From the NCBI GenBank assembly GCA_029207755.1, contig JARCOQ010000001.1, positions 88,833,637 through 88,897,636 of the forward strand: a stretch of 64,000 nucleotides of DNA. Direction: 5' to 3'. Origin of the DNA: Chamaea fasciata. Its lineage: Eukaryota; Chordata; Aves; Passeriformes; Sylviidae. The notes under the pieces were generated by a model. The model made no database searches and was not told the DNA's origin. It worked only from the letters and a program-made list of their open reading frames with translations. Position numbers and translations under genes: made by a program. Shown piece after piece: positions 38,305 through 51,200 of the stretch. The first letter of the stretch is position 1; each line of letters opens with the position of its first letter.

Positions 38305-39304
38305 GTTCATCTCACATGGAGGAGATGCCCAGGGATATTTCATCTGCACAAGATGTGGAGCAAGTGTAGTTCTTTGAGGGGAGAGACAGATTTAGCATTC
38401 AGGTGACTGTTATTTGTTACTCCTATCTGTAAGTCACATCACAAGTGAGAATAAAGGGTTTAGCCATGTTGAACTTGATAGACTTATGCTATCTTACATT
38501 AGCAGTGTACTGAGCTAATTAGCGTGGTGTTCTGCATATTTATCACAATGAGAAAGAAGCTTTGGCCCATTCACAAGCCATGGAGATGCACTAGCTCCAA
38601 GGCGTGAGTGTGCAGTCATGAGCAGCAGGACTGACTAACCTGCACTTAAGAATCCTCCTTTAGGCCAGAGGTGGTGGGTTTTCCCCCTTCTGCCAAAACA
38701 TAAGCTATCTGCAGAGATAAGTAATCCTTATCAGTTATCTACAGATGCCTTAAACAGCAGAAGGAAGTAGAGGCCTTTAGTCTGTATGCCATGGTGTTGA
38801 ACAGTGATTTGTTGGGATTTTTTGCTCAAAGAAAAAGGGAATTAACAAAATGAACCCTGCACCACCAATCTAGAGTGGCCACTAAAATGTCTGGTCTTGG
38901 AAAGCTCTCAGGCTGAGGAGGGTTAGGGGAAACCATCTGATAAAAAATCGAATCAGCAGTGGCTAAACACAGACATTTCTTGCAGGGACCAACCCAAAAT
39001 AAAGAAACCATGGTTATGAGTCTCTGATGATCTTCATCGTAGGCACTAACACTAGTTACCAAATCCACAGACCAACCCAAACTGTCCTAAGGGGTGGACT
39101 GCAAATCAGAAGCTACAAATTCATGTTTAAATGGGGCACAGTCTGTGCTGATGCCACACTCTCTCCTTGTTGCATCAAGATTTTGTCCATCCACAGTGTA
39201 GATTACCCAAGAATTTTTTGTAGCAGTGATTAATTGGAAACCAGCCCTGCTTGTGTTCATACTTCTGTTTCTGATGCATAGCTTCTCAGAAGAACAGGGT
39301 TGGA
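38305..39304. other. Non-coding DNA, nothing recognised
   Basis: A 143-codon minus-strand frame (39,087-39,518) crosses the T-rich run and reads lysine-rich there. It is most likely a chance frame. No repeat or gene is recognised. Confidence 0.5.
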
Positions 39305-39336
39305 TTTTTTTATTTTTTTTTATTTTTTTTTTTTTA
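39305..39336 (+). repeat. T-rich run
   Basis: Runs of T interrupted by single A residues (TATTTTTTTT twice). Confidence 0.9.
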
Positions 39337-42300
39337 ACCATTAAAATTGTCCCGTTTTTTTCAGCCTCTGAGACTTCTGAGTCATTTTGGAATGGTTTTG
39401 ACCTGTTTAGTGCCTGAGTTTTTTTGCTTACAAGCTGGTTTTCCTGAAGAAGTTCTGTCACAATTGCTGCACTTGCAACCCTGCTTTTGTCACGTGTGAC
39501 TGTGTCTGCAGGAGTCACAGTCTGCTGTTTCTCTGCTCTCTGCTTGTGAAGTCCATGCTGTCATTTCAGGAATTGTATTTGAAGATGGGATTAAAATTGG
39601 TGGTGTTTAGGCTTACATTTCCCAAACAATTGTGCTTTTGTTTGTTTGCTAATGTGGCTGGCTGGACACATTTTAAAGGGGACTGCCTTTTAGAAAATTC
39701 TCACCCCTCGCCTTTGAAAGTCTTCAGTGCATATTAAGCTAGGCCCATGTAGTCACTAGTCATATTTGAAAACATGAACCTTCAGATAGGCCTTTTTTTA
39801 TTTGGTTGAGGTTATTTTTAAATCTTCTTTCTTTTGAGACCTCAAGGGAGAGACAAATTAATCATCATCTGGTGACACTCCATTAGGGAAACAAATTTCT
39901 TTTTGAAGCCTCTATGCAATTATTGCAAGGAAACTTTCATTGTGTCATAACCTCGGAGACTGAATGTGATAAGACAATGAAAAACAGTACCCATTTCAAG
40001 AATGCAACAAAATATTAAATTTGTTCTGTGAACTAGTTTGTGATATACTTTATCATCCTTAAAAGAGAGGTAAATGATCTAGAATGGAGTACTGTGTCAG
40101 GTGTGTGCCTTTGTTTCTCGGGCCAACTTTGTGCATTATGTGAATGTGCATGTTTGCATAAGGACATACTCTCGGTGCCTTCCTTGCCTCCCGGCATCTG
40201 TAGGTTGTAAATGGCAAAGCACCAGGGAAGATAACTCATTCCAACTAATCTTGGAAACTGAAGCAGTAGCTCAGGGGAGTGGGATACCAGGTTTGGCACT
40301 GAAGGCTGGCAAAGATGTAGTGAGTGTGGCTGATGCTCAGAGAGTTTGAAGGATGGGGACAGGTTGTTGCTGGCTTGCTTTCATCTCATTCCCTCCAAGC
40401 AAGCAGTAGCATACCTGAAGGCCATCGCCAAAGCAGAGTGATGACATGCCATTACTCAGCCTTGTTTAGGGCTAGAAAGACAGAAACACTACATTTATAA
40501 ATGCATGCCCTAGCTGTTTCCTGTGTTGGCTTGCCTTTTCTTGAGAGACTGAGAGAATATATGTTCTCTGAGCAACAGGCTTGCCATTTGGGTTCCAAAA
40601 TAGGATGCATTCCCTGCAGCTGAATGAGGTGGCTCTTCCCTTGGTGAGGGCCCTTGCTCCATCCAGCCTGGAAGCTAAGAATTTAGAATGCATGTAAGCA
40701 ATTGCTTCTTTTATCAAAGCAACAGTGATTTTGTGAAAAGCAGTCAGTAGATCCTTCAACATGTGTCCCAGCAATGCAGATTTCTGTCACTTGTAATGAA
40801 ATGCCCAATGGCCAGCAGGACAAGGAACCAGGCACCAGCTGAAACTCAATAGGAATATTTTTCTTGGCTTTATTGGGCAGAATCTAGAAGTCTACAATCA
40901 CTACATGAAACTGAAATTGAATTCTGGAAACATGTAATTGAATTGAGACCTGGGCACTCTTGAGATGATAATGAACCACAAAAGCCTGAGGTACTAGATT
41001 ATGATGCCAGCTCTTATGGTAGGCATCAATTTATCAATTGCTTTGATGCAAATGAGTATCTCATACCAAGCTAAAAATGTGTTTCTGCGGCAAATCAAAG
41101 CTAAGCAGTAGGATTTATATATAGATAGATAAATCGTAGCTGTGCTTAGCAGTGCTTCCCTCACCATTTTTCACAGGGACAGTAAAGTCATTAATCTTTG
41201 CTAGTAAGAAGCTTTTTAAAAAGAGACAAAAAAGCTTAGGAACATATCGACAATTTAGTGTTCAAAGAGAAAAGTGGTTACTGACAGGAGTCCTGTCTTA
41301 TTTAAGCCACATCTGAATGTGTCACCTAGAGTAAGAGGGTGATAGATGGCAATTGCACTGCTGGATTGCATGTGCTGTACCACCGTGTGCTTTTTGGGCG
41401 GGTAGGTGAGATTCTGCATGCAGGAAGAGATACATTTTGAGCCTGACTGGGGCTTCAGGTCTCATTTGGTGAGGAAAAAGTGTACCCCAAAAGAAAAAGA
41501 GCCACTGGCACTGCAGAGAGGAATGCTGCTAGGAAGTCGTGTAGTACTCAGGCATATACTGCTTACCCTGGTATTCCTTCTGCTTGTCTTTTAAACGAAA
41601 GTACTGCTTTATAGTTTCTAATGCGCCCCACCAAATAATACATTCCCCGTGAAATGTAATGGGAAGTTACTGCTGTAATTAAGTCATTGATTGTTTAAAA
41701 CAATTGCTAATTGTACGTGGTTGGAAAGCTGGGAGGATCTCACTGTCACTAATGTGACTGGATAATTATAGATTTTTCTTTTCATACTTTTTTCTGTAAA
41801 ACATGTTTTCTTTGCAGTAGCTTTTATTTTTGGCCACCTAACTTTCAGTTCCCGTGACTGACAGATGCAGGCTAGCAATCAGCCCCAGGGCAGGAAAAAG
41901 GATGGAGATACTTCAGACCTCAATAATTCAGCCCGCCTTAGGGACACTCTAGGTAAACAAAGTATTCATTCTTATATGTAACGCATGTATGCTACTGTAA
42001 ACATGTAAAAAACAAAGGTCTGTGCAATAGCAAAAAAACCTATATACCACTGGAAGCATCATCTTTGGGAGGCTTCTAAGCACCAGAATATGGTTCAGTA
42101 GTTCTTTTTTTAGAAAAGGAAACAAAAAAGGAAAACAAATAGCTTGGAAAGCCACCACTGAGATGCTGCTTCTGCATCTTGGCGTAAGAGCCTGTACACT
42201 ACCCACGCACATTCGATATTTCTTTTCAGTAGGCACTGCGGTTGCTAGCTTTTACCACTAATCCTGAGGAAGCTGAAAAATGCCAGCTCTTTCCTGTTCT

Positions 42301-43138
42301 TCTCACAGCCTGTTAACAGAGCATCTGCATGGCACAATGTGTTGGCACAGTGCTTCTTCCAGATCGTGTGTCATCCTCCATGCATCCTTTTGCAGCAATA
42401 TCTTGCTTTCTGGGGATATAGCTCTTCTGAAGCAAATGCCAGTCTCAGGCCTAGGTGTAGTAGTAACTTGCAGCCGCTTCTTGACAAGATATTGAGAGAT
42501 TTTTAAGCGAATATGTCTACAAGGGCTGACTGCAGCCATCATTAAAAGTAAGCTCCTCTCTCCTGATGTCTGTCTTGCAGGCCTACTTCAGATATACAGT
42601 CAGTTTGTGCAAGACATTGCTGTATCTCAGTTACTTATCCACAGGATAAGTACATTTGCATGTAAAGGGACAGGAGCTCCTTCTGAGTCTTTTCTTTAGT
42701 CACTAAGCCTCGTATCTTTACAGAGGCTTCCAGAACTCAGTGCGGTACAATTACAAACTAGGGTTTTCTTCTGGTGCTCTGTGTCTGTTTATGCAGTTTA
42801 GCTCTGCTTTAGGTATTGTTGTATCTGGGAAGATCTTGCCGTGTCAGTGATGCCCTAATGATCACCACTGTAATGGGGCTCTTGCTACATAAGTACTGAA
42901 TTCTGCTGGACTTACTAGTACTGAGTAGTAGATTTTCTCCACTCTGCATCCATAAAACAATATCTAAATTAAGACATATAAGAAGCCTTTTTGCAATATA
43001 GACTGCAAGGAAATCATTCTCTTTGAAGATAGTGTGGCCAGAGAGGTTCTAAGTGTGTTTTTTTCTTTGAAAATTACATCTGTAGTCATGGGTTCACTTG
43101 CCTTACACTGAGCAATGCAAAAGACATTTTAAAGTAAT
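39337..43138. other. Non-coding DNA with possible conserved blocks
   Basis: No gene or clear repeat. Stretches at about 39,880-39,990 and 41,640-41,770 are AT-rich and carry POU/homeodomain-like cores. An octamer-type ATGCAAAT lies at about 41,047. These are suggestive only. Confidence 0.4.
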
Positions 43139-43156
43139 ATTTGCATGTATTTGCAT
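43139..43156 (+). promoter_or_regulatory. Paired octamer (POU-type) motifs
   Basis: The octamer ATTTGCAT occurs at 43,139-43,146 and again at 43,149-43,156, a start-to-start distance of 10 bp, about one helical turn. The surrounding AT-rich sequence with homeodomain-like TTAAT cores would suit an enhancer. Function is inferred only from the motif pair. Confidence 0.35.
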
Positions 43157-44632
43157 TCAGTTTAACATGACGGGGGTGTTTAATTCTGCATTAATCTGTG
43201 CACTGACTTTGTAGGAGATTTATAGCTTTATGGGGGAAGGTAAAGCCACTGAAGAGTTGACACAGATTCAGGGGGATGTTCTTCCCATTAGACAAGGCCA
43301 AAATGAAATTTCAATGTATACAGGAGGAGAATTATCAAACAAACTTCTCTGGGACTTCTTTTTTAGAAGAGGCCTTAAAGTATTGTGGTAAATTTAAAAA
43401 AAAAAAATTTTTTTTGAGGAATGAAGAGTGCCTGGCTTGTTTGTCTGCTTTTCAGAGTGAATGAACTCACAGTGTAGCCTCAGAGACACAGATGTTCTCC
43501 AACACTGAGGCTGAGAATGCAGCTGCAGGTGGGGCCTATTTGGCGCAGGAGAAACATTATTTGGTTACATTTTTTCCACGAGGAAAAGGGGGCAAAGGGT
43601 AAGGGTGTGGAATTTTTGTACAATAGCCTATGGCTAGAAAGTGATAGCGTTAGGGTTTTGCCAAGAAAGTGCATTCTCCAAAGATGCCCAGTTTCACTTG
43701 GGTGAATACATATATATAAAACACAAAATCTGTTAAATGCTTATTTAAATAACTCTTTATCAATTTAGTGGGTTGGAAGTACTCCTTGCATTTCAATTTT
43801 GATATTGGTGACTCCCTTTAAAAAGTCTTAAGAAGCAATGAAGTTTCATTTTCTTAGTTTGGATCTATACCTAGCCTTAAATACCCTAAGTGTTTGTTTC
43901 AATCCAGCTCTGAGAGAAGAAAAAGGCAGGGGAAGGTATGACTAAATGCTAAAACCTTCATACCATATACCAACATTAGAATTCTGTATTTGGATCAAAA
44001 ATCAGTGCTAATGAACAAAAATTAAGATTTTAATGCTCTGCTCTGAGAAGCTATCCGGAGTAGAATGAGAGAAAATAGTAATTTTAATTGTTAATGGGGA
44101 AAGTAGCACAGGAAATTATTTTTGCAAAATGACATTGATCAGGACTGTAATTAAAAGGCATCTTAAAGAAATGAAGAGAAGCTCAGCATAGATTTAGATT
44201 TTAAAGCAAGCTGGATTTAGAATGCTCCAGATGTTTTGCTTAGAACAAGCTTCATTGACCTGGAATATCAAAGTGTGCCAGTGTACTCACTGGAGCATTG
44301 TTAATGCCTCTGGCTGGGTTTGTTTCAGGATCCTTGGTTTGAATTTCAGTGTATTTAATTTTGTGAGCACAGTAAACTACAGAGAATGATTAATCTACAG
44401 AGATTAAATCTATAAAATTATACCAACCATCCAAACACAAAGCTTTGCATTGTGACATCTCCCTGTTCTATTTTGGTTTTAACTAAGTCATCCCAAGTGT
44501 GTAAATCCATTGTTTACTGGAAACCTATTTTTGCAATGCTTGCATTATCAAAAATCTTTATCAGCACAACTATGTTTGAAAAATATTTTCACATTTTTGA
44601 AAGGCCTTGTGTCTTATCAGACCTGTCATTCC
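43157..44632. other. Non-coding DNA with an A12T8 run
   Basis: A12 followed directly by T8 at 43,396-43,415 is the only marked feature. No gene or known repeat is recognised. Confidence 0.5.
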
Positions 44633-44656
44633 ACCTTTTATAGCACCTTTTATAGC
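44633..44656 (-). repeat. Tandem 12-bp duplication carrying two TATAAAAGG
   Basis: ACCTTTTATAGC is present twice in immediate tandem (44,633-44,644 and 44,645-44,656). On the minus strand each unit reads GCTATAAAAGGT and so contains a consensus TATA box. There is no downstream gene on the minus strand that I can recognise. Confidence 0.7.
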
Positions 44657-46423
44657 CAAAGATACCAGCAAGTAATGCCTGAAACAATTGAAAAATTACA
44701 AACAAACTGTAATCTTCATTAAAATGGTAGGTAGACAACTACCCGTCCTCCCAAGCAGTAGACAGTTGGAAGGTATTACTTTACAGAATGTTAGCACACA
44801 GTTTTAGATGTTAGAACTAGAGGACATTGATATTACAGTGTCTCATCTGAAACAGTGCCATGCTTCTTGTCAACAGAGGCGAATGAGTCAGGCTTGCAGC
44901 ACCTCCTGTGTCTACTGAGACATGGAAGAACCACCCTAAACTTTACAAGTATCTAATATGCAGAGGCAAAGTGTATTTTCTAAATTGCTTCTGTGATGCA
45001 GTTGAGACCTGTGTTTTATATCTGAATAACCACCATCAATTTCAAAACATGTGAACAAAAAACAAAGGTTAAGGGCGTTGTCCTTCATGCCTCAGGACCC
45101 TCAGGACTATGCGTCTTTCCTAGTATTTTCCTAAAAGCTAGCATTCTCTTGATCAGTGTCCCTGAATTATATAATTTTGTCAAACCTAACATGACCAGCT
45201 CTGACACTGGACAGCTGTAAGCCTTTGGATATCTGAGGCTATGCACTGGAAATCTCAATGTCTGTAAAATTGTCTCAATGTCACTATTACTGTGCAGCAA
45301 AAATGCTGTGTTACGTGTTCAGAGTCAAATGTGGCAGGAGACAGAATGTAAAGACAGATTTATTCACTCCATGGGCTTTTAACAATGAAAGAAAACTTCA
45401 CAAGAATAAGTAATAGTACACACAAGTTTAAGTGAGAGTGAAGAATTTTCTAGACTGATCTAGCACCTCAGCTAGCTCCTAATTTTTCTCCTGAATCAAA
45501 CCTTCCTTTGTTTTCCAAAATGCCTGCTTCTGTCTGTTCTCAGAGGATAGGGAGAAGGCACAGAAAGAAATGAAGGAAAGACATTACTTCCTGTACCATC
45601 CAAATCTAGAATCCCTTTGTCTCTCCTTACAAAGCTGTACGTTTTTCTTCCTAGCCATGAAGATACCGCCTTCCACCTCCTCTATCAGATGCCTCAATTT
45701 AATATTACTTGGTTGTAGCTCAATAAGCACATTCCTGCCTTGGAGGCATTCACAGCTCCAGAAGTGCTAGTCCTGAACTCCACGCTTCAAACTTCATATA
45801 ATTGTAATTACATAACCTCTGGTACAATTGTCAAAATACAAAATCTAATTGTATGGACAGTGCAGCCTAGAATGGGGAGCTGATGACGGGTTAACCTCCC
45901 ATTCATACTCCTCCACACCATTAGTTTTGTACTAGTCTTTCTATGGACTTAGGGAAATTAATGTTTAAAAAGTTTGCACAGTCCAGTTATTTAATATGAT
46001 TATACTGCGGCAAATGCCGAATGTGGTCCCATTGCACAGACTCAAAGCAGAACATGCAGCAGAGTAGCATTGCTTAGCAGTGTGCTAGATGAAGCACTGT
46101 AGTGCGTGGAATTTTAAATCCATGCTAAATCAGTGACAATGACAATGGACTCTATCAGTATAACCCCACTGATGGGTGAGGTCACTGCAGTTTCTCTAGG
46201 GTCTCTGTGTATTAGCTCTCTGTATTTTGTCCTTGTTTTATTTTTTTCTTCTTCCAGGATCAACTAAATTTCCTAGATTCCTTCTTTCCTCCAGCTTCCC
46301 TACGTCTTTTTGTCCCTTAACTAAATCTCCAGTCACCAATACCTCTCATCTCATGTATTTATTTACTATTCCCAAATGTAAAAGATAGAGGATTCATAAT
46401 TCTGAATTGCCAAAAATTTCAGG
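44657..46423. other. Non-coding DNA, nothing recognised
   Basis: Short frames only. No known repeat or RNA gene is recognised. Confidence 0.5.
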
Positions 46424-46492
46424 AGAGGATCTGAACTACAAGTTATGACCTGCCAGCCCCAGTGCTGCTCTAACAGTGAGCCAGTGGAAGAG
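46424..46492 (-). mobile_element. Possible ancient L2/MIR-like fragment (antisense)
   Basis: AGGATCTGAACTACAAG, then GACCTGCCAGCCCCAGTGCTGCTCTAACAGTGAGCCA follow the order of the antisense L2/MIR core (gggatttgaacc, aggtct, agtgctctaaccactgagcca). Short and diverged. Confidence 0.4.
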
Positions 46493-48071
46493 AAGTTGCC
46501 CATTGTGTAAAGATAATGTTGTTTATAGCCCTTGCTAGCAAGCCAGAAGCTGACGCCATTCCTTGGTACTAACTAACACGCCTTCTCTTTCTCACTGGGG
46601 AGATTTGTGAGAGCAGAAGCAGACTCTTGAAAGATGCTGATGAACATGGTGGCTAGTAAAGGGCACCTTATGTTCTTTGCTTCTTTATATAGACTGCAGT
46701 TTTGCCCAACAGGCTCTGTGCAATTTCCAAATGCCCAGACAGGAAGAACTGGCTCATAATTGAACATAGATTCAAATAAAGCTCCAGCACATTTTTTCTG
46801 TAAAGCATTAGACAAACAATGCCATCTTTCTCTTTGTCATATTTAAGTAATACTTTTACAGTTTTATCTGCTTGAATTGTAACCTTTTCAAAGCTGGGCT
46901 GTTTGAACAGTACCTTGTTTAAAGCCCTGCCTCATGCAAGTGGAGGTGCTTATTGCAGATAATTACTTATGAATAAGCCTTTGTCCCAAACAGCTTGCAA
47001 GGGACCAAGCTCAGTCCACAAAACCTGATGAAATAAATCAGATGACATTCATGTTCAGTTGGTACTGACTTGACCTGAATTCAGCCTATCTGAAATAAAG
47101 ATGAAAATCTTTCCATATCATTATGAAGCCCCTTCAACCATTCATCATCTCTAATTGCTAACTTCATTATCCCCTAGCTAAGCATCTAGCCAACTATTCA
47201 TAATAGCTTTATAATAAGATGCTTCATTCTGTAGAACCCATATTCTTTGTTTTCTCACCTTGTCTCCCTTTTAAGTCCTGCTTTAGTCAGAAGAACAAGA
47301 GAAAGAGCAAAGCAAACACTTGTTCCCCATTAACAGTCCCTGCATTTCCACGTGAAGGCCAGATTGGCCTCACAGAATTCCTGTTCCTCTCCCATGTGCA
47401 GCTGCAGCTAGTACCCTGTATTGTCAGGGCTGGTAGCCTTTTCATTTTCCCCTCAGCATGTTTCTGTGCAGATATCAAAATAGTGATGCCTTCAGGCAGG
47501 CAGAGCAGTCCTTTGCCATTTAACACATTGCGTTTCCCAGGATAGCTGTTTTCTGGCAACCAGTTTGTGGAGGTGGCATTACTTCAGATGGAGGTGGCTA
47601 GGAAGTCATGGAAGAACCTTTATCAGAAAGATTACAAGGCATAATTACAAGATACGCATAATTCTGGATTTCTTGAAACAGCTAGAAAAATGGCAAGATA
47701 TGGCCAGGGGAAAAAAAATAGTGCCTTGGTATGAAAAGCTTATTTGCAGCTTATAGTGCATGAGATCTCTCAAGAAGGAAAACTTGCAGGCTCCCTGAGG
47801 AAGAAGGCCAAACGGCTTCTCTGGAGAAAACTGAAAAGCTGTGTGTATTCCCATGAGCACAGCTCACCAGCTTCTTAGCAAAGGTCTGTAGCATGGACAC
47901 ATCCCACTCAAATATCTTGTCTGAGTGGCTTAAAACTGTTACCCTGCCAAGAAAGCTTAGAAGTTGCAATTGCAGAGTGCAGAAGGTCAGTCACGCACCC
48001 CTGAGATTGCCTTTGGTTGTTACCTCAAAGATGTACAAGTCAGAGGAAGGTACTGTTGATCAAATGTTTTA
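46493..48071. other. Non-coding DNA, nothing recognised
   Basis: Short frames only. A 108-codon plus-strand frame (47,219-47,545) has no recognisable similarity. Confidence 0.5.
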
Positions 48072-48240
48072 GAATCAGAGAATTACTTTGTTTGGATGAG
48101 ACATCCAGAACTCAAAGCAGACGTAGTTAGATCAGATTGCTTGGGGACTTACCCCTTCCAGCCTTGAAAACCAACAGAGATAGACAACTTTCCTGGGCAA
48201 CTTGGTCTTATGCTTGGCTCTAAGTAATTAGTAGTGTCAC
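48072..48240 (-). mobile_element. Old CR1 fragment (antisense)
   Basis: Begins AGAATCAGAGAATTAC, like an antisense CR1 terminal repeat, and continues CTTCCAGCCTTGAAAACC, then ACAACTTTCCTGGGCAACTTGGTC, parallel to the conserved CCTCTCTGGGCAACCTGTTCC of antisense CR1. More diverged than the other copies. Confidence 0.5.
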
Positions 48241-48274
48241 CTTTAAACCTTAAACTGTTGTGGGGAGGGGATTC

Positions 48275-48296
48275 TTTTTTTTTTTTTTTTTTTTTT
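48275..48296 (+). repeat. Poly-T run (22 T)
   Basis: Uninterrupted homopolymer just downstream of the old CR1 fragment. Confidence 0.9.
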
Positions 48297-51200
48297 GGCA
48301 TAAACACATGCTTCAGTGCAAGTGTCACAAGAATGCAAACTGTGTTCTCTCATGATTCTTTTCTTAGCATGCTCTTCAAGTACTGCCTATGAACACTACG
48401 TTCTTAGCTGTTCATGGTAATGTAAGGAACATAGATGTGTTTGACCTCTTAGTATACATTTTGGTGATGTATTTCCAGCAGTAACCCATAAAATGATTGA
48501 AAACTTCCATCTGCTATTGGCCTTATGATGCACTTAGAGCTTTCCCAAAGTCTTGAACCAACAAAGTCTTGAAGCTGACTTGAGCTTTAAGCCCAGAGGA
48601 TGACTGCACTAGAGGAAACTTGAAGATCATTAGGACAAAAAGTCTGTTAAAATGTCAGAGTACATTGTATACTGCAGTCCTTAAGTTCTTCTGGGGCCCC
48701 TTGGAATTTTTGTAATACAAAGTAATAAAAAAGATCTGCAGTGGGTTTTAGCACTATTTTGCTGCATTCACTTCACTGTGAATGAAATGTGTATTGTACT
48801 ACAGTCCTTCTAGTTCAGCCTTCAGTCACATTCTTCTCTGGTTTAAACCTCAGAGAAAGGAAAATCCTGCCCTTTCTGCTACCTGTGTTCCCTGGAGACT
48901 TAGGTTTTGACAGAGACATCATGGATCATACAGGTGAAGCAGTTGAATATATAAAACCTCCACAATTATCGTATATTAGGATTCAGTTTTTATTTCTTGT
49001 GAATAATTTACGCACACGATGGCTAAGATTGTGAAGAGTACTACAGGCAATGCATCACTGGAAAAACTGAATTAGACTTTAGCTGTAAATATTTCCCGCT
49101 TTTATAAAAGCCCCTAAGAAACTACTAAAATCTAGCCTGGATGGATATTGAGGCTTTAACCAATGGGCCGACATTAAAGAGCTTGGCATGATTCACATTA
49201 AAATATGTTCCAGGATTTCAGCAAAAACTGATTATACAGCTATTTCTTCAGATCCTTTAGCACACTGCAGCTTTTTTGTGTTGACTACTATTCAAGGTTT
49301 TAAAGAGGAAAATAATGCCTAATATGGGTTTTTGTCAGCAAGACCTGTTGATGGTGCACATATTGTTGGTGTTGTAAAGCTTGGTTGTGTTAAACTCTGG
49401 GAACAGTAGGAGAATGATGACATGGGACTGATGTAACCTTCTCCCTCTGTGCTTGTGCTTCACACTAATCCACAGTGAAAGTACAAGCAGTGACTAAGGG
49501 GTAGGGGTCTGATGATGAAAAGTGACTGGCCCATAGCAAACAGGGGCTTAAAAGAGGAGAGTAGAAACTGGATTTTTTTCTGCTTCTTTTTGGAAGTTCC
49601 TTATGCAGGTTTTGTACCATTCAGAGGACCCCATGTTTATGCTGAAGGAGGAAAGACTGAAAAAGATACTCATGAGAATGTCAGAAGCTTCTTGCTTCAC
49701 TTCAATGCTGCTAGCTCACTGGGTGATATGTATAGAAACTGTATGCTATTCCTAGGGATTTGTGTTGTCTTAATTTCTAATTTGAGAAAAATGTGAGCAC
49801 TTATTGAAGTGAGGTGATTGACAGTGTGTGCTGCTGTCAGGCCCAGTGGAGGCAGATACTTTTGAAAGCTTCCCCCTACAGCTTTGCCAGCATTTGTACC
49901 TTAATCAGCCTTTGCAGCTGCCTCAGTACTCGGGTTCCTGCACTGTTCATGTGTTATTGCAAAATGCTTTTCAGTGGTAGGGAAGCCCCTGAAGGTTGGG
50001 AGGGTCTGTTGTTTCAAAGTCACCCTGGAAGTTTAGGGAGGTGTTCACAGGTTTCCTGATCTTCTCTCTTTTCCTTCTCCTTCCCTTTTTCTTCTTTCTC
50101 TTCTGGCTGAATGTTACTTCCCCTCATCTCATCTTCCCACTTGATTCTGCCTGCTTGCCTGTTCATTTGTATCTCCATTACTCCTCATGAACTTTTAGCC
50201 TGTTCTCCCAGCTCAGCCTCTCATCCTCTGTCTTGGTCAGAGCTTGGTCAAAATTTGACTTTACCAGACTTGCTGTGTGGCTTTCCCCATTCCTCCATCC
50301 TCCAAAGATTTTGCATTTTGTGACTTTCTCAGACTGCTTTAGACACACTGATACTGGAAATCACAGGAATTATGGTTTTCTGAAAAACTGAAATGAAAAC
50401 CTGTTAGTTTTGTGTGGTTGCCCCAGTGGCACACAGGAGACATGGCAAGTCCCAGGCCACTGACCTGGAAAGTTTGGGTAAAAGTCTCTAACTGTGTTGC
50501 TGCAAATGAGCTCTTTGGGGCCAAGTCTGTCAAACATATTCTTCTTCATTTACTGTTTCCTTTTCTGTGTGAAAGTGTTCCCTAAATGAATGTGCTTCAT
50601 GCACAGTCATATCCCTGACCTTCAAGTAAACTGTTCTGAACTGCAAGCAACAGACTTAAAATGAGTCATTTATAAAGGCAAAAAATCCAGTCATCCCTAT
50701 TATGTGCTGATTGTAACTTTGTCTACTGTGGGCTGGTACTCAGTAGCCAATAGAGAGTTCCTGAGATAATAACTATCCATTTAATTGCTTGGAAATAAAT
50801 CTTTTGGTCCGTCTAGCAATTTCAAGCCACGTTGTTACTTACTTTGGATGTATTACTTCAACAAAGATTCCTGCAGTGTGATCCTTCTCCATAATTTTGA
50901 CCTGAGAAGCAACTTTCATAAGTAAGAATTATCATCAAGGAGTGTTAGTCTGTACATTCTTGGGGAAGCCACGCTATTTGATATGATCAGGAATTAGTTT
51001 GATTAGTTATGTAGGCAGAAATACAAGGGCAGTTTGTGCTGAGAGCAATGCGTGTGTGAACTGATTGACTTCACTGCAATTGCCTGTGATGGGAAGTTCA
51101 GTTTGACCTATTTTTTTAAATTTTCCTTAAAGCCAGATGACTCAGTGCTCTGTCTGCCCTGGCTCCAGCAAAGTCTGTGTATGGCTCAGTCCTTTAGGGG

